Assembly: GCA_023313575.1 (NCBI GenBank)
Contig: JAJTTP010000013.1
Span: 1,116,001-1,180,000 of the forward strand
Length of the DNA: 64,000 bases
Reading direction: 5' to 3'
DNA from: Eutypella sp. D-1
Lineage: Eukaryota > Ascomycota > Sordariomycetes > Xylariales > Diatrypaceae
Shown here one piece after another: positions 36,173 to 48,568 of this stretch. A program made the translations under genes and the position numbers. The notes beneath the pieces were generated by a model, which worked only from the letters and a program-made list of their open reading frames with translations, was not told where the DNA came from and ran no database searches. Position 1 is the first letter of the stretch; the number at the start of each line of letters is the position of its first letter.

Positions 36173-38398
36173 AGGTCTAATAAAAGCTAATTGTTTCTCT
36201 CCAGGGGCTATTCATAGCGGGCGAGAAGTCTAGGGCGGCCTATTTTAAGCGCCCATATGTAACCGGTGACAAAGGAATCTTCGGAATTCAATCATCCAAC
36301 CAGGTGTAAGCATAAGTCGTACGTACAAGTTGGTGGTCAGTGGCACCTAACAACACAAACTCAGACGCCTCGTGATCTGGAAAGGAGATGACAAAGAGAA
36401 TTCGCTGATTTTGTGTATTATGACTTCGTTTAGCTGAATAGTATCGTCATCGTAGGACAGTGCCCAAACAGCAAACCAACGGAAAGCATTTAGACTGATA
36501 GGCTTCATATGACTGATTCCCCGAGGAGCAGGGAGCCATCGGCCAGGCCAGCACAAACAAGGCATGGGAGTTTCGATCAGAATTTATCGGAGTCATAGCT
36601 CCGCAATGATTATGGAGGCTGGGACTTGAATGATGCTACCAGCTGTGATTCATAATATTGCATCGCGACTCAAGTTAGGGAGGTGTCGTGTCCCCTTGTA
36701 ATGCATACTAATAAAAACATAGCGATTCCGATAGTCCGGGGCTATCGATTTCAAGGTACAACTGTTTTCGGTTGTGAAGATTATGTGGCTAATTATTGAA
36801 GTGTCCCTGCGACTCTCTGGTTCTATTATATACTTCCGTTGCATGGCGTTCCTCTCATTCTTTGCTCACTTGATCAAACAGCACTATTGGAGCGGCATAT
36901 GTAGACTCTGAGCCCCCGTTTCCGTTCACCAGTACTTAAATTTAATTAACGATGAAAGTCGTAGATACTTTCTTAGGGTATTTAATGCAGCCACAGCGGT
37001 AGGGCGTAGGGCCGGTATTAAGACGAATTGAATTAGAAAGTTATGACGCAGACATGTAACCCTTGATGGGTGGCAATTTCAGCTTACATATAAGTATAAG
37101 AGCAAATGTGACTAGCATGCGTTTGCCACGACACCAAAAACTAGCACAGTGCTTCACGCAGAAGTGATGAATACGGAAGAATGGTTTCAGGGAATAACTA
37201 TGCCCGGAGTGAAATTAGAACGCACAAGTACGGCAGAAGCTCACAGTGATCGTGCTACGGGCCCAGAGATAATAGATATCAATATGCAATGGACCATGCT
37301 GAAATTAGAAGATCGAAGTCCCTAGAGACCTGGCTCTAGATGTTCACCCCCAGGAGCCGTTGAGCTATATACCCTGATAGATAGAGCCAAAGGTAAAAGT
37401 TGGCTGGAACTCCGTAGATTTTATCGATATTTCGCCACCTGGACTTGTGAGACTTGGGACACGTCAGTGTTCCGTCTCAAAGGGAGAGGCGACCGATTAG
37501 AGGTGCTACCTACGATTTGACGCAAACTGACAGTAAATAGATTACATGGATGACACTGAGACCTCATAGGCTGTCTGTGTAAAACCCCTTCTGTTTGAGA
37601 CCATATAATCCACGACAAATCCATGCTACTGTTGGGGATGACGCACAGTTGAAGTTATGGAAAACATGCTCAGCAACCTTTCTAAAAACTAAATGCAGAG
37701 AAAAAGGATGAAGCAAAAAGGCTTACCAAGCAGTTTCTAGCAGGACTAGAGTTTCTTTGCCTGCGTAGTGTCAGTATGCTGTAAAATATGCCGTATGAGT
37801 CCTCGCCAAGACCCGGATCAAACTCGGATTTGTCGAATCGTGAACTTGTCGATTTTGTGTGCAGATGTAAATATGCGGAGACTTAAAGCAAAAAACTGAC
37901 TTGCGAGCAGTGAAGTGAACAAACAAATGTCAAGTGACTAAGCTGTTCACATCTGTAGTACAGCTAGCCACTTTGCATGACATCGGGAATTTCATTATCC
38001 ACTTGTTGGTAGTACTTCCATCCAAACAACCACGGGTACAACACCAACTTTATATACATCCATGCCAAATTGCAATGATTATTAGTTACACTGGCTCCAC
38101 TACGTCTGGATGTATCTATTCTGCTTATTTTTAAAATACAGTAATTTGCCACCCACCTGATAGGCCTATAAAACGTTATGTGGCTCCCACCGAGTATTGT
38201 TGTTTAGTTTCACATTCATGATGCAGTTTCTATATATTACCCGACCACCCTTGATAGTCCCTATAGATCATGATAAAGATTGTCTTTAACTTCTAACTTG
38301 AGGTTGAGATTCTATCAACCGCCACCATGCCAGTAGAGGAAATCGGCGTGCGAGTCGGTTGGACGACTCGACCGTAAGCTCAAGTGTCTATACTATAC
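36173..38398. other. Intergenic, no gene recognised
   Basis: 2.2 kb of ordinary composition to the right of the AT-rich block. Open frames 36347-36565, 36650-36844, 37421-37624 (all minus), 37934-38134 (plus) and 37964-38152 (minus) show no recognisable domain or splice-supported extension. A weak tRNA-like stretch at 37296-37371 was considered and rejected. Confidence 0.45.
38167..38173 (+). promoter_or_regulatory. Possible TATA box of the BTB-like gene
   Basis: TATAAAA about 230 bp upstream of the ATG at 38399. The distance implies a long 5' leader. It rests on the motif alone. Confidence 0.3.
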
Positions 38399-39100
38399 AT
38401 GGCTCCCCTTCACTTACTGACGAGCATACCTAGGTCCGATGGCCATTCTAGGCGTCCTACTGTTCAGGTGCGATGTGCAGAAGAAGAATATATAGTTAGC
38501 GTAGCATTACTGGTCGACTACGCTCCAACTGCTACGGATAAATTAATTGAGATGCAAAGGGAGAGACCACACGAAATTCCCAGGACAATCGAGTTCATCA
38601 ATACCACCACGTCTTCAGTACGTGCGTTCATGTCGTACATCCACGCGACCAGATCTGAACAGAACAGCCTCCCAGTCCTCCGTGGTTGGATGCGCAGAAG
38701 CACCAGATTCGAAGACTACATCCAGGCCTGGAGGCTCGGGAAATATTGTGGGTGCGAAGGATTCCAGCAGGGCATGATTGTTTGTATGGAACGTCTCTTT
38801 GAGCGATATCCAGACTCCTTCAATATCCGAACAGTCGAGGTTTTCCTGGACTACTTGGAAGTTATTGGGCATGAGGAGGACCCCAGTATATTCTTCACCC
38901 AGGCTCTCAGCAATCTGCTGCAAAAGTTGTGTTGCTCTAATTCCGGATTGGAAGATGCATTTTATGTCACATCGAAGCTGAGCCGAAGACGTATCATCAA
39001 GATCATGATGCATATATTGATAGAGGGGCGGAGTTCTCTTCCCCTGCCCACGGCCAGTTTCACTTCACTTTCAAACCAACTACTATACCCGATGCACTAG
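38399..39100 (+). CDS. BTB/POZ-like fungal protein (hypothetical)
   Basis: Single open frame, 233 aa from the first ATG at 38399. A GTG 15 bases upstream is in frame but unlikely as a start. Residues about 20-105 follow a BTB/POZ-like pattern: a strand pair (VQVRCAEEEYIVSVALLVD), an IEFINTTTSSVRAFMSYIHA segment like the BTB beta-strand plus helix before the hinge, then helices with EDYIQAWRLGKYCGCEGFQQGMI that match the 'L..lA.ky....L' region of fungal BTB proteins. Such proteins are usually interaction modules, sometimes adaptors of cullin-3 ligases. The resemblance is distant and the function is unknown. No signal peptide or membrane helix is seen. It stands alone beside the transposon block and shows no RIP-like stops, so it may be a real single-exon gene or a recent relic. 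Confidence 0.5.
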   Translation: MAPLHLLTSIPRSDGHSRRPTVQVRCAEEEYIVSVALLVDYAPTATDKLIEMQRERPHEIPRTIEFINTTTSSVRAFMSYIHATRSEQNSLPVLRGWMRRSTRFEDYIQAWRLGKYCGCEGFQQGMIVCMERLFERYPDSFNIRTVEVFLDYLEVIGHEEDPSIFFTQALSNLLQKLCCSNSGLEDAFYVTSKLSRRRIIKIMMHILIEGRSSLPLPTASFTSLSNQLLYPMH

Positions 39101-39358
39101 GGTAACTCCGCACAAGCTGCTGCGGTATAAGGGAAGGGGAGCCAACATGTCTCCGCTGCTAGATTTGGAGTATTTCAAATTATTTGTGCTCGCCGGTTGA
39201 AATCAATGCTTATTAAAAGCAACGTCGCCAGGGCTCGATACAATAAGCTTCTGTGTGTAAAGTGCGTTCAATATCAAGGTCATCAAGCGTAGGAATAGTA
39301 GTCTTAAACCGCTACTTTATAGGGGTTGGAATAGATTAGTACTCCCGTGGCGGTATGC

Positions 39359-42156
39359 TCATATGTATTTTAGGTTGAATGGAACCGACTCCACGATGTC
39401 CCAGTCTTCCTTCGTATCCGCGTCACCGAATATCTTCAGCGCGCTAACAACAAACTTATACGACCCGGGCTCCACAACCGTGCCATCCGCCAGCCTCCCG
39501 CCGAATATGTAACTCCTACCGATTCGAGGGATGTAGGTTTGCGGAAAGGAGGGCATAAGGCCCAGGTTCTTGCCCTCAACCGTCACTACATCCAGGCGCA
39601 ACTCTCTTGAACCCACGGACGGGACAACCATCATCTTGGGAAGGATCTCGTTCGTAACCGGCTCCCCGGGTCGCGGGATCGTAAATGTGGTGTTTGCGGG
39701 GACAGCTATGTTGAAGTGGCTTTCCGTCGATGTGAGGTATACACCACCGATGTTCCCATTTTCGGCGTACCATGGCCTCAGTACTTGTGTATCGTGTAGG
39801 CTGCCCGCGACACCCAGGTACGGGATTGATAGTGAGCCGCCATTTGTGCTATTAAGTGTAATGTAGCCGCTGTACACCGGAAGCCGCGTCGCGTTTAGAC
39901 CGGAACCTGATGGAGGCTCGGCTGTGAAGGTAACGTTGGCGCTGCCGCCCGCCGGTACTGTGATGCTTTCCGATTCGAACACGATCGTGGCCCAGTCATC
40001 GACGACTGGAGGAGGGAAACGAGCTGAGCTACGGGTATCCTCGCCAAAGGAGTAAACTGTGGCAGCCTTGGCGTGGCCAAGAGCAAAGGTGACGTCCTCG
40101 GAGCCCGTATTCTCAAGGTTGAAAGAGTGCTCGCCGACGAAGTTGTCGCTGTCGTTGAAAGATATTGAGCTCACGCTTGGGATAACGGTTGCAAGAGCAG
40201 CGTCGTAGGCCTGAAGAAGACCGGCACCTTGTTGGGCGACAGGGGCCAGGATGCCATCATAGACGCGCTCCTCGTCAACCCATGGGCTTGGCTTCGACGT
40301 CGCAGAGAGAATCCTGCGCAGCACCTGCGCGTCCAGAGAACCCCGCTTCTGCCCGACTAGCGCAAACACGGCGGCAGCGAAGGGGCATGACATCGAAGTT
40401 CCGGGATTCACGGCGTACGATCCCTGGTCGAGTGGGAAGGTCGACAGGATCCAGCCGCCGGGAGCCACAAATTGCGGTTTGACCTCCACCTCCCACGTTG
40501 GGCCCCAGCTTGTAAAGGGGCTGGTCAGTCCAGCAGCCACGCCATTGCTTAAGTTCTCGACGAACAAGCCGGCGGTATCGGCGCTCTCGATAGTCAGAGT
40601 GATGTTCGCGCCCGAGCTCAGGGCTTCTATCCACGCGGCACCTTGTTTCGGGGACACGGTCCCGACGCCTATAATACCCTCCGCAGAAACGTGCGCCGCA
40701 GGAATTTGGCTAGATGATGTTAGCTAAGCCATAAGCCTCCTGATGAGTACGCTATTAAGACTTACTCCTCTTTTCTTGTGTAGAACATGATATATCGGCC
40801 GCCCTTAGCCGCCACATTCTCCCCCTGCTTGTCGGACGTGCACGCCTCCGTCTGACGAAGGAGAGTGATCTTCTCTGACAGGTCAGGCGTATCGTCTGCC
40901 AGTGGCTCGCAGGCGTCGTCCTCAACCGTGGTATTGTAGCTCGCCGCCCAGAGTGGCAGGGTTAGATTTGTCTGCGCGATGCTCGGATTGCCCTCCGTGT
41001 AGCCGAACCCGGATTTAGCCTTATCATCGTCGCTCCAGAGCCCAGCCGTGACTATAGTGGGTAGCACAGTGTTGTGCGCGGATCCGATGCCGGCGACCTC
41101 GAGACCAGAGGCTGGGGTGGCGGCGGTCCAAACACCAATGTTTCCGGAATTCCCGAGGGCGACTACAACAGGGACGCCAGCCTCAGCAATGCGGGATGCG
41201 GCAACACCCCAGGCGTCCGAGGCCCAGCCAGAATCGTCGCCTGCGGAGCACGAAATGACGTCGCTACCGTCTTCGTAGGCGAGGTTGAAGGCTGAGAGAA
41301 GAATTTCGTTGGTGGTATAGCCAGGACACCCACTGACCTTATAAGCGCCGATAGTAACACCAGGAGCGACGCCTGTGAAGCCGAGCTCGTTCTCCTGCGC
41401 TGCCACGATGCCCGCGACGTGCGTCCCATGGCCCTGACAGTTGTCGTAGGGGTCAGGGTCTGGTGTTGGGCCCTCCGCGCCACCCGACCACTCATCGCCC
41501 GTCAGATCCCATCCATAACCCACTAGACACCCCTTCCCGAAGCACCCGCCCAGCGCCGGGTGTTTGTAGTCGATTCCCGTGTCCACAATACCGATGCGTA
41601 GGCCCTCGCCCGTGAGACCCTCGGCCCGAAGCCGATCTACCTGCGCCATCACGTGAGGGCTATAGTCGTCACCGTCAGACCCATCATCACCTTGTCGCTT
41701 TTGGTGCTCACGTCGTCGGGCTCCTCCGGTGGCGGGACGGTTCTTCGGGCCCACAGACGATGGCTCAATCTTGGGGAACCGGAGGCCGCGCACCGGCCAC
41801 ACCTGCTTGACACGGGCTTTGTCAGAGATCTTAGCGCGGAGCTCTGACTCCAACTCCGGGTCCGCGAAATTGGTGTCCGCGGCATTGCTGCTGCTGTTCG
41901 TCAGCCGGAACGACGCGCCCTTGAAGAGCCGGTAGTTTAGGTCCACGCGGTGTGCGACGGCCAACCCTTCGGCGCGAAGTTCATCGTAAAGGGCACCCGC
42001 ATCCGCACCTTCGCTCAGCTCCACAATGTAAGCTCCTGGAACAACATTATCGTCGGCCACCGTGGCGGCGGCATCATCGGGATCATTCTGCGCGGCCGCC
42101 AATCCATGGGACGAGGCTAGGCCCAGCAATGCCAGACCGTAGTTGGCGATCCTCAT
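39359..42156 (-). CDS. Secreted subtilisin-like serine protease (S8, with PA-type insert)
   Basis: Two exons, 42156-40766 and 40709-39359, with a 56-bp intron (GTAAGT, perfect branch GCTAAC, acceptor CTAG). The protein is 913 aa. Signal peptide about 1-22. An inhibitor-I9-like propeptide about 40-125 (GAYIVELSEG start). A Lys-Arg at 153-154 could be a Kex2 site. The catalytic triad is Asp192 (VDTGID), His243 (GHGTHVAG) and Ser569 (GTSMSCP). Between His and Ser, a region of about 340-480 has the length and position of a protease-associated (PA) insertion, as in Vpr-like subtilases. After about 640 there is a beta-rich C-terminal region of fibronectin-like repeats. There are many N-x-S/T sites. 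It is an extracellular endoprotease, probably for nutrient acquisition or host-protein degradation. The gene is intact, GC-rich and isolated. Its length is normal for fungal minor extracellular protease (Vpr-type) homologues. Confidence 0.95.
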
Positions 42157-43969
42157 TTTTGTCTATCTACTTGTTGTCTAGCGAGGAATAAGGTCCGTGA
42201 CGACAGGTGGACACACAGCTTAACCACTCGAAGACCGCCTAGTGGTCAAATATATAGGTACGACCTTTTTCGCCTTAACAATATATGCTACTACTATAAA
42301 CGCGCACTGCAATTGCATAGAAAAACAATAATGGCGTTAGCGATCGCAAGGATCGCGATACGAGAAATTGATGTCGGCATCTTCCCTTATTCAGGAACAC
42401 GATCTATACCATCAGGGGATATAGGGCAGCAAGGCAGGGGCCTTCGGCCGGAGGAGCCGCTGAATTCGTCCTAGCAGTGATTACATGCGGGGACGGAGGC
42501 CCACCTCGCTCCCGTCTGCCGATTTATCACAATTTATACAGAGGGAGAGCGTCGGGATAGTCGGCTGAGGGAAACCTATACGATCGTGGTGGCGCGTATA
42601 CCCCTAGTTTAGGAACGCCGGCCTACCTGGGTAGTAGATAGAGAAGGTGTGTATATTGAGACAAGGGTCACCTAGATAATGCATGGCGGAGGTCGCCATT
42701 AGTTTTTCCCACGACTGGCGTGATGATACGAGTTGCTGTAAAATCATGCCTTGCCTCACGGGGCTCATATTCCGACGACTACTTGACTGCTACGTCACAT
42801 CGAGTGGTCGACTGACTTGGAGATCTCCAGGATGATTTCCGCGATACGGTTCCTTTCTCGCCGAGGTTGGGGGAAACCAAATGTTATATGCCAAGAAAGA
42901 AACCCCAAAACTAAAATGGCTTCGCCAAGACATATAGAGTTGGGCTGACGGACAGCCCATAGAACATCGCATTTTGAACCATGAATGGTACTATGGCAGG
43001 TTCGCGGAATGCGGGATGAAGACATGATACGTACGGCATAAATTTAAATGCCGGCAGCAAGTCCTCAAGAAGATCACTTCATCCTCGACCAGTCGATAGA
43101 GGGATGTAAGCGGCGCTTCCTCAACTAGTCGTCAATAGTGCAACTAACGGAGGGCCTCAAGCGGTACAACGACAGGATAAAGTGCCTTAAAAGATATTAT
43201 GGCGTCACTCTTAGTCCTTCTCAGAACTCGATATCAAGGAGCAACACGAACGATTAACTGAGAACGCATCAAAGCAATGTGAAATCGCAACGGTCCTGAG
43301 CTGACCCGGCGTCATGCTGGCGCAGCCGTGAATTGCCGCTCTAGAGCTAGCATCATTGCGATGACAGCGGGCTAAGCTGCAGATCGATCATGAAACTAAT
43401 TTCTATCTTAGCCCAGGGAGTTGATCTATCTCATAACGACAGTTTAAAAAGAAATAATCTCAGAGTCACAGTGAGAGTGAACAGCGTGTAACGTTGGGTG
43501 GCGCATCGGCGGGTAGGTTAATTTCAAGAGAAGTCGCAGACAACATTCACGAGCGAGTCAATCTTTATCGACCCCGGAATAAAGCTGTGCGACATGTGGC
43601 ATCGAGCATCGCACTATGTAACACCCATCTGTGGCTTTAGCTACCATGGGCAATCACACCTATCCCTACATTACTGGCACGTCATCGACGTACGTCGTAG
43701 ACTAGCAAGTACACCGAGTCTCAGTAAGCAAGTCCACCACCTAATCACGTTCCGCAGCAATCCCCTTATATAGGGGTAATCCACCAGACCCATATTTTCA
43801 TCCGAACAGACAAGATATCCCTTTACTAGAGCAGACCTCAGTCTGTTCCGAGTACAATTTATTCTATCCTCTTTCACTGTGCTATACGGGGTGGGGTATC
43901 TTGGTTTTTACCATAATATTTCAGTCAGTCTTACCCCGCTTCTGCTCGAACGCTCTCCGTGACGCAGAT
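42157..43969. other. Intergenic between divergent subtilase and oxygenase genes
   Basis: 1.8 kb that should contain both promoters. The overlapping minus frames 42790-42972 and 42795-43025 and the minus frame 43671-43877 have no recognisable features. Nothing else is supported. The frame of the oxygenase is open upstream to 43901, but the extra 23 residues look like translated leader. Confidence 0.45.
42250..42255 (-). promoter_or_regulatory. Possible TATA box of the subtilase gene
   Basis: TATATA on the minus strand about 95 bp upstream of the ATG at 42156, a usual distance for a fungal core promoter. Motif evidence only. Confidence 0.35.
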
Positions 43970-45203
43970 ATGTCACAGTCTCCCCCTCACAGAGATAGGG
44001 TTATCGAGACAGTGGATTTGTCTCATTTTAACACGAGCAATGGTTATCGTCATCTAGAATCTGAGCGACTAAGAGCTGGAAAGTTTCTTGTCGAGTCTCT
44101 CCACAGTTTCGGGTTTGTGAACATTACTGGTCATGGACTCAGTGAGCAGGAAATGGAAGAGGCCCTTGCCTGGACTAAGAGGCTTTTCGATCTACCATAC
44201 GAGGAAAAGATGAAGGCCCCGCACCCTGCAGGTAGTATGCCGCACCGTGGGTATTCAGGCATCGGGAAGGAGAAGATCTACTCTCACGCTGATATTCCGG
44301 CTTTTGGTCAAGACTTGCGGAAGATCTCAGACTTCAAGGTATGTAGCGCTGGCTACGAAAGAGCCCTACTGCCCCCCATCATTCATTTCTTACACTGACT
44401 GGAGATAGGAGAGCTACGAGATTGGTAGCGAACTCGATCCAACACAGCCAAATATTTGGCTTCCGCCCGATGTTCTCCCTAACTTTAGGGACTACATGAC
44501 GAAGCTTTATGAGAAGCTATCCTCTGTGAGCAAACTGGTGCTCGATGCCATCGGCGTCGGTTTGGGTCTGGAGGGTGAGGAGCGTGATGCCCTCACTCAG
44601 CTTCTCTCTGACCGGCACTGCCAACTCCGTCTACTTCATTATCCGCCTTGCAGTAAGGAGCAACTACGGAACAAGTTTCTGGCAAGATTGCCGGCTCATA
44701 CCGACTGGGGGTTAGTGTCACGAGTAAACCATGACACCATCAATACCCTAGCTCACTGACAACACCATCTAGAACGTTCACCCTCCTATTCCAAGATGAG
44801 AATGGAGGCTTAGAGCTCAAAGACCGTAAGACAGGGGAATATCTTCAAGCTGTGCCTAATAAAGGAGCATTGGTCTTGAACGCAGGCGATATGCTGCAGC
44901 GATTCACCAATGGTGTGCTCCATGACGCTCCTGTTGTGCAATGAATAAGACACTGACGTGTCCTTAGATTATATTGTTTCTGCCCTTCACCGCGTTTCCG
45001 TTCCTGAAGCCGATACGGTGCCCGAAGCAGGTATCCCTGCACGCTACTCTGTGCCTTTCTTCGTGCCCCCTGACTTCTCTCATACGGTGTCTACGCTGCC
45101 ACGGTATATCACTAGTGAGAGCAGCAGCAAGTACCAACCTATTCGGTTTGATCAGTATAACTCAATCGCTAGCAAGTATCAATATCAAGGCGAGGACCCA
45201 TGA
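43970..45203 (+). CDS. 2-oxoglutarate/Fe(II)-dependent dioxygenase (isopenicillin-N-synthase-like family)
   Basis: Four exons, 43970-44338, 44409-44710, 44773-44912 and 44968-45203, give 348 aa. Introns are 70, 62 and 55 bp, and all have a CTGAC branch. The start at 43970 (MSQSPPHRDR) was chosen because the DIOX_N domain begins right after it (VIETVDLSHF at about 10). Residues 30-60 carry the conserved GFVNITGHG. The iron ligands are His220 and Asp222 (HTDWG) and His278 (ALHRV). Arg296 in RYS binds the 2-oxoglutarate C5 carboxylate. The splices are fixed by these motifs: G|TFTLLFQD and N|DYIVSALHR. The enzyme would hydroxylate, desaturate or cyclise a small molecule in the cytosol. Fungal relatives include gibberellin- and penicillin-pathway type oxygenases as well as many of unknown substrate. 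It stands alone with no obvious partner gene nearby. Confidence 0.93.
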
Positions 45204-47773
45204 AAGTATAAAGATGATGCGTGGACATTATTCCGCTACGAATAGGGGTAAGATAGTACGACCCACACCTGAACACCTCGGGAAGTATTCTAGTGCTATC
45301 GTTCTAGGCAGCAAAGCGAAGATGACGCCGGGTGGTATACCAAGTCAGGACGTTTCACCGAAGTATTGAGGGAAACTCTAAGGGACCATGGTTAAACAAT
45401 GTGTGTTGTAAATATAAATTTATATTCGTTATCGTAAGACAAAGGAGATTTCTTGGGCGCTATGAATATAGTTGGTATGTTTCTCTCATCACTCATCATT
45501 CAGAGCAGGCCTTGCTTGCGCAAGGGCTCTACAGTTGCACTTCTCGTCGTGGTACGGGCAGACGAGCAAATCAAAACGTCTCTGGAGCTGCCTCCATAAT
45601 CTGCACTTGTCCTACTGAGAGGGTATGTCCCCCAGGTTCGGATATCAAGTGTACATAATGCGGGGCAGTGATTCAGGACGGAGATACAAATGCTGTAACA
45701 TTCGTTGGATCCAATGGCATTGAGGGTCGTACTCCACATAATATGCAGATTGACCCTTATGCCACGAGTAGACTTGCAGGTTTGGACATATACGTCTGCA
45801 TCTAGGTTAGCATGATGTGGGCGACACCTGGGGTGGGGCGGGATTCGATGCAATCTTACCCTGATCGAGGACAGCGGCGCAACAGCGTGCGGCTGTTGAC
45901 TCTCATGATCGATTATCGACATGGCAACCGAAAATGTCAGGCCCTTGTTGGCTTTGTGATAGTCCGGATCACCGCGATACTTCGACGCCTCGTCGACGTG
46001 AAATCTTGTGGAACAGTTAGCCGATGTCCTGCACGTGCCCATATGCGGTTGAACCTACAGATGAGGGTGACCCAAGCTAGCCGTATAAGCCGGCATGGGA
46101 TGAACTAGATCGGCAGAACCTAAGCCTTGACTGTCAGTTGTGTGCCCCTTTCAGCAATCGCGGGGCCCAGGTTCCAGTGCGCCTTACCATGTGCGAGATC
46201 GACCATGGGAGCCTCGACAGGACTCAGAGAAGATGCATCTAGGTGGTGGGCCTGAGAGAGACGATACCAATAACTCGCCGGCGCGGCAAGAAATGGCTCC
46301 CGGAAAACGTGGCTCAGTGACTCGTGAAACAGCGTGAAGCATTCGTCAAGTCCGGCGTGTGCGGTGCTGACGAGCACAAGGAGGAAGAAGAGACGCCGAA
46401 AGGCGTCCCTGAGATCCTCTGCCACCTCTGACACGGCCATTGTCTACATGGCGGTGGCGCTGTGTACCAGCGAACCCGCCTGCGACATGGGGGTAAATTT
46501 GGTTCGTGGATGTGGTGGGTTGGTTCCAATAACTTTCATCCCAACTCGAGAGGCGGGACGAATCGAGCTTATTATATGCCGCCGGGAGGGTCCCCTGTCC
46601 CCCATCTCGCGCCGAGACGAGGACCCAGAGAGGTTGGTCGGAGCACAGCGGTGGGTCGGTCTTGCTAGCTGGGGTCGAGTTCACCGCCATGGTAGTTATC
46701 TTGGGAAGTGGGCCGAGAATTGACGCTATTCCCGACAAGCGAGGCCCGCACCGGCCTAGCCATGCAATGGCCCAAGCAAGCGGTATCATTGTAGATCTCG
46801 AGAAATTTCTCTTTTCTCAACTTTGCTAACGGAGGTTCTGGTACATATGTTTCAAGAATCAGAGGTCCCTCAAGTCTGTACAGGTGATCGAATACTTCCG
46901 TGTCGTGATTCATGGCCCGATATCATTAAGGTTAGCAATGCGAATGTGCTATTCTTGACATGCATGAATTACTAGTGCCGTGATAAAAACGGCTGGCTGC
47001 CATATCTTCGTATAGTCCTTGTCATTATTGAACTTATCATCATACTACGGCCGGCGTCCGTATTAGGACAAGACCCTTGGTCAACAGCTATGTACGTGTA
47101 TGGGTTATTCCTCGATGACATGCCGAGACGATGGCAAGCACGCTTATGCTGCACATCATCGGTGAAGCCCCCTCTTCTTGATTAAAAAAAGCCATGCTAT
47201 AACTGAGGGGACCGAACACATCACCACGCCCAGCGGGGTATGCATGCAGAGGCTTACCACGGCTTCCCGTTATGAATTGGCACAGTGGCTTTACCAGCGG
47301 TATGGAATAATATTTTCTCAGCACGGCTTCTCATGATAACTAGTTGGTCTTATCTAGTTAGGCGGAGGTTCGGGAAGAACCCGATCGCGCCGGTGAGCAC
47401 GGACGTTACCACTGGAAGCACATGGTCTCGGGAGCTCGGCAGACGCTCGGCCGATTGAGCACGGTTTGGAAATCTCTGTCTGAACATGCAATCGAACTGC
47501 TCATATGATAATGATCGGTTTCATCAGAAGTATTACTTGTTGGTGCCGGGATAGGGGAAATAACGTAAGCCTCACGTCCTTATCGTTCCGCTCTTGAGGA
47601 AAAGGTCAGCCGGGATATGGAACGTCGCAATGAGGTTTTGGGGCTTAAGCTGCATGGTCTTTTCATCCTTAATTCCCAATTTCACGTTATACTAAGCAAG
47701 TGGACGAAGTTCATTTGAAATAGCCTTTTATTTAAAGCCAGGCTATTTAAGCTTTATTAACTAGTATATAACC
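45204..47773. other. Intergenic, no gene recognised
   Basis: 2.6 kb. Several long overlapping frames occur (45500-46042, 46120-46440, 46346-46789, 46665-46913, all minus; 46334-46723 plus). Their translations show no recognisable domain, they overlap on opposite strands, and no splice set joins them convincingly. They might be the remains of an old gene on the minus strand at 46120-46913, but this cannot be supported from the sequence alone. Confidence 0.4.
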
Positions 47774-48568
47774 TTAAGTAGGTGTCGGGTCCGTGGATGT
47801 CGAGTCAGTAGTTTCCATGTCGGAAGTTGCTGTGTCGGACGTTACCGTTTCGGGGGTCAAAGGGTCGCTGGTCACGGTATCACTGGTGGTAGAGTCGGTG
47901 GTGCTAGAGGTCAAGCTCGAAGTAGTAAAGGAGGTAGAGGTAGGGGTAGTGGTAGTAGTGGTAGTGGTGGTGCTGGTAGTGCTGGACGTTGTGCTGGAGG
48001 TCGTTGGAGTGACGGTGGTGCTGGTGGTCTCAGTAACGACCGTAGTGACAGTGACGACGTTGGGGCCGACAGTCGTGGTATAAGTCGAGGTGTAGGTGGA
48101 GGTGTAGACAGGGGCTGGAGGGGCCGGAGGCGGGGGTGCCGGCGCCGGCGTGGGCGTGGGTGTGGGGCAGAGTATGCTGCTAGCGTTCGCCACAGCCGAA
48201 ACGAAGAATGCAGCGTCGCGGTCCGAGGTGCTGCCTTCGGCGCGCAGACATCCCAGGCACGCCAACCAGTTCGCAAAGAAGGAGCCCTTGCAGAGGCATT
48301 GCCCGTACGCCTGCAGAGCTGCCGGCGACGTCCCAGCCGCGGCGCATGCGCCCCCGACATCCTGAACCGCTGCACACGGCGCCTGCGGTTGGCCGGGCGC
48401 TGACGGCATGAAGCACGCCCCCATCAACTGGATGTGACGGTCGTCAATCCATCGTTTGGAAGCAGCGTTTCCACCAAGAACGTCGGTGGAGTCATCATCC
48501 ACGGGTGCGGTACTCACCCTGGAGAGGAGTGACGCAAGGAAAAGGACAGGGAAGACCGTGCACTTCAT
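47774..48568 (-). CDS. Secreted eight-cysteine protein with long Thr/Ser-rich tail
   Basis: Single exon, 264 aa. Signal peptide about 1-21 (hydrophobic VFPVLFLASLL, cleavage near STA-PVD). A compact region at 52-134 holds eight Cys (52, 65, 75, 91, 93, 104, 107, 134) with a C-x-C pair followed by C-x2-C. The spacing differs from the CFEM pattern as I know it. After a Pro-rich hinge (PTPTPTPAPAPPPP, about 135-150) comes a tail of about 110 residues that is mostly Thr and Ser (TTT, STT, TSD units). It is expected to be heavily O-mannosylated and wall-associated or exposed. No hydrophobic GPI signal is seen at the end, unless a further exon is missed. The function is unknown: cell-wall glycoprotein or effector-like protein. 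The plus-strand frame 47793-48083 is a mirror of the repeat tail. Confidence 0.8.
   Translation of the reverse strand: MKCTVFPVLFLASLLSRVSTAPVDDDSTDVLGGNAASKRWIDDRHIQLMGACFMPSAPGQPQAPCAAVQDVGGACAAAGTSPAALQAYGQCLCKGSFFANWLACLGCLRAEGSTSDRDAAFFVSAVANASSILCPTPTPTPAPAPPPPAPPAPVYTSTYTSTYTTTVGPNVVTVTTVVTETTSTTVTPTTSSTTSSTTSTTTTTTTTTPTSTSFTTSSLTSSTTDSTTSDTVTSDPLTPETVTSDTATSDMETTDSTSTDPTPT

Noticed and set aside
37296..37371. tRNA-like stretch on the minus strand (TAGCTCAACGG A-box-like, GACTTCGATC B-box-like)
   Set aside because: The acceptor stem does not pair and the anticodon arm is not convincing; at best a degenerate tRNA-derived fragment.
37421..38152. Several 60-70 codon frames right of the transposon block
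   Set aside because: Short, overlapping on both strands, with no domain or codon-use signal.
46120..46913. Overlapping minus-strand frames that could be an old gene
   Set aside because: No recognisable motif and no coherent exon set; the plus strand is equally open here.
47793..48083. Val/Ser-rich plus frame
   Set aside because: Antisense shadow of the Thr/Ser repeat tail of the secreted protein.
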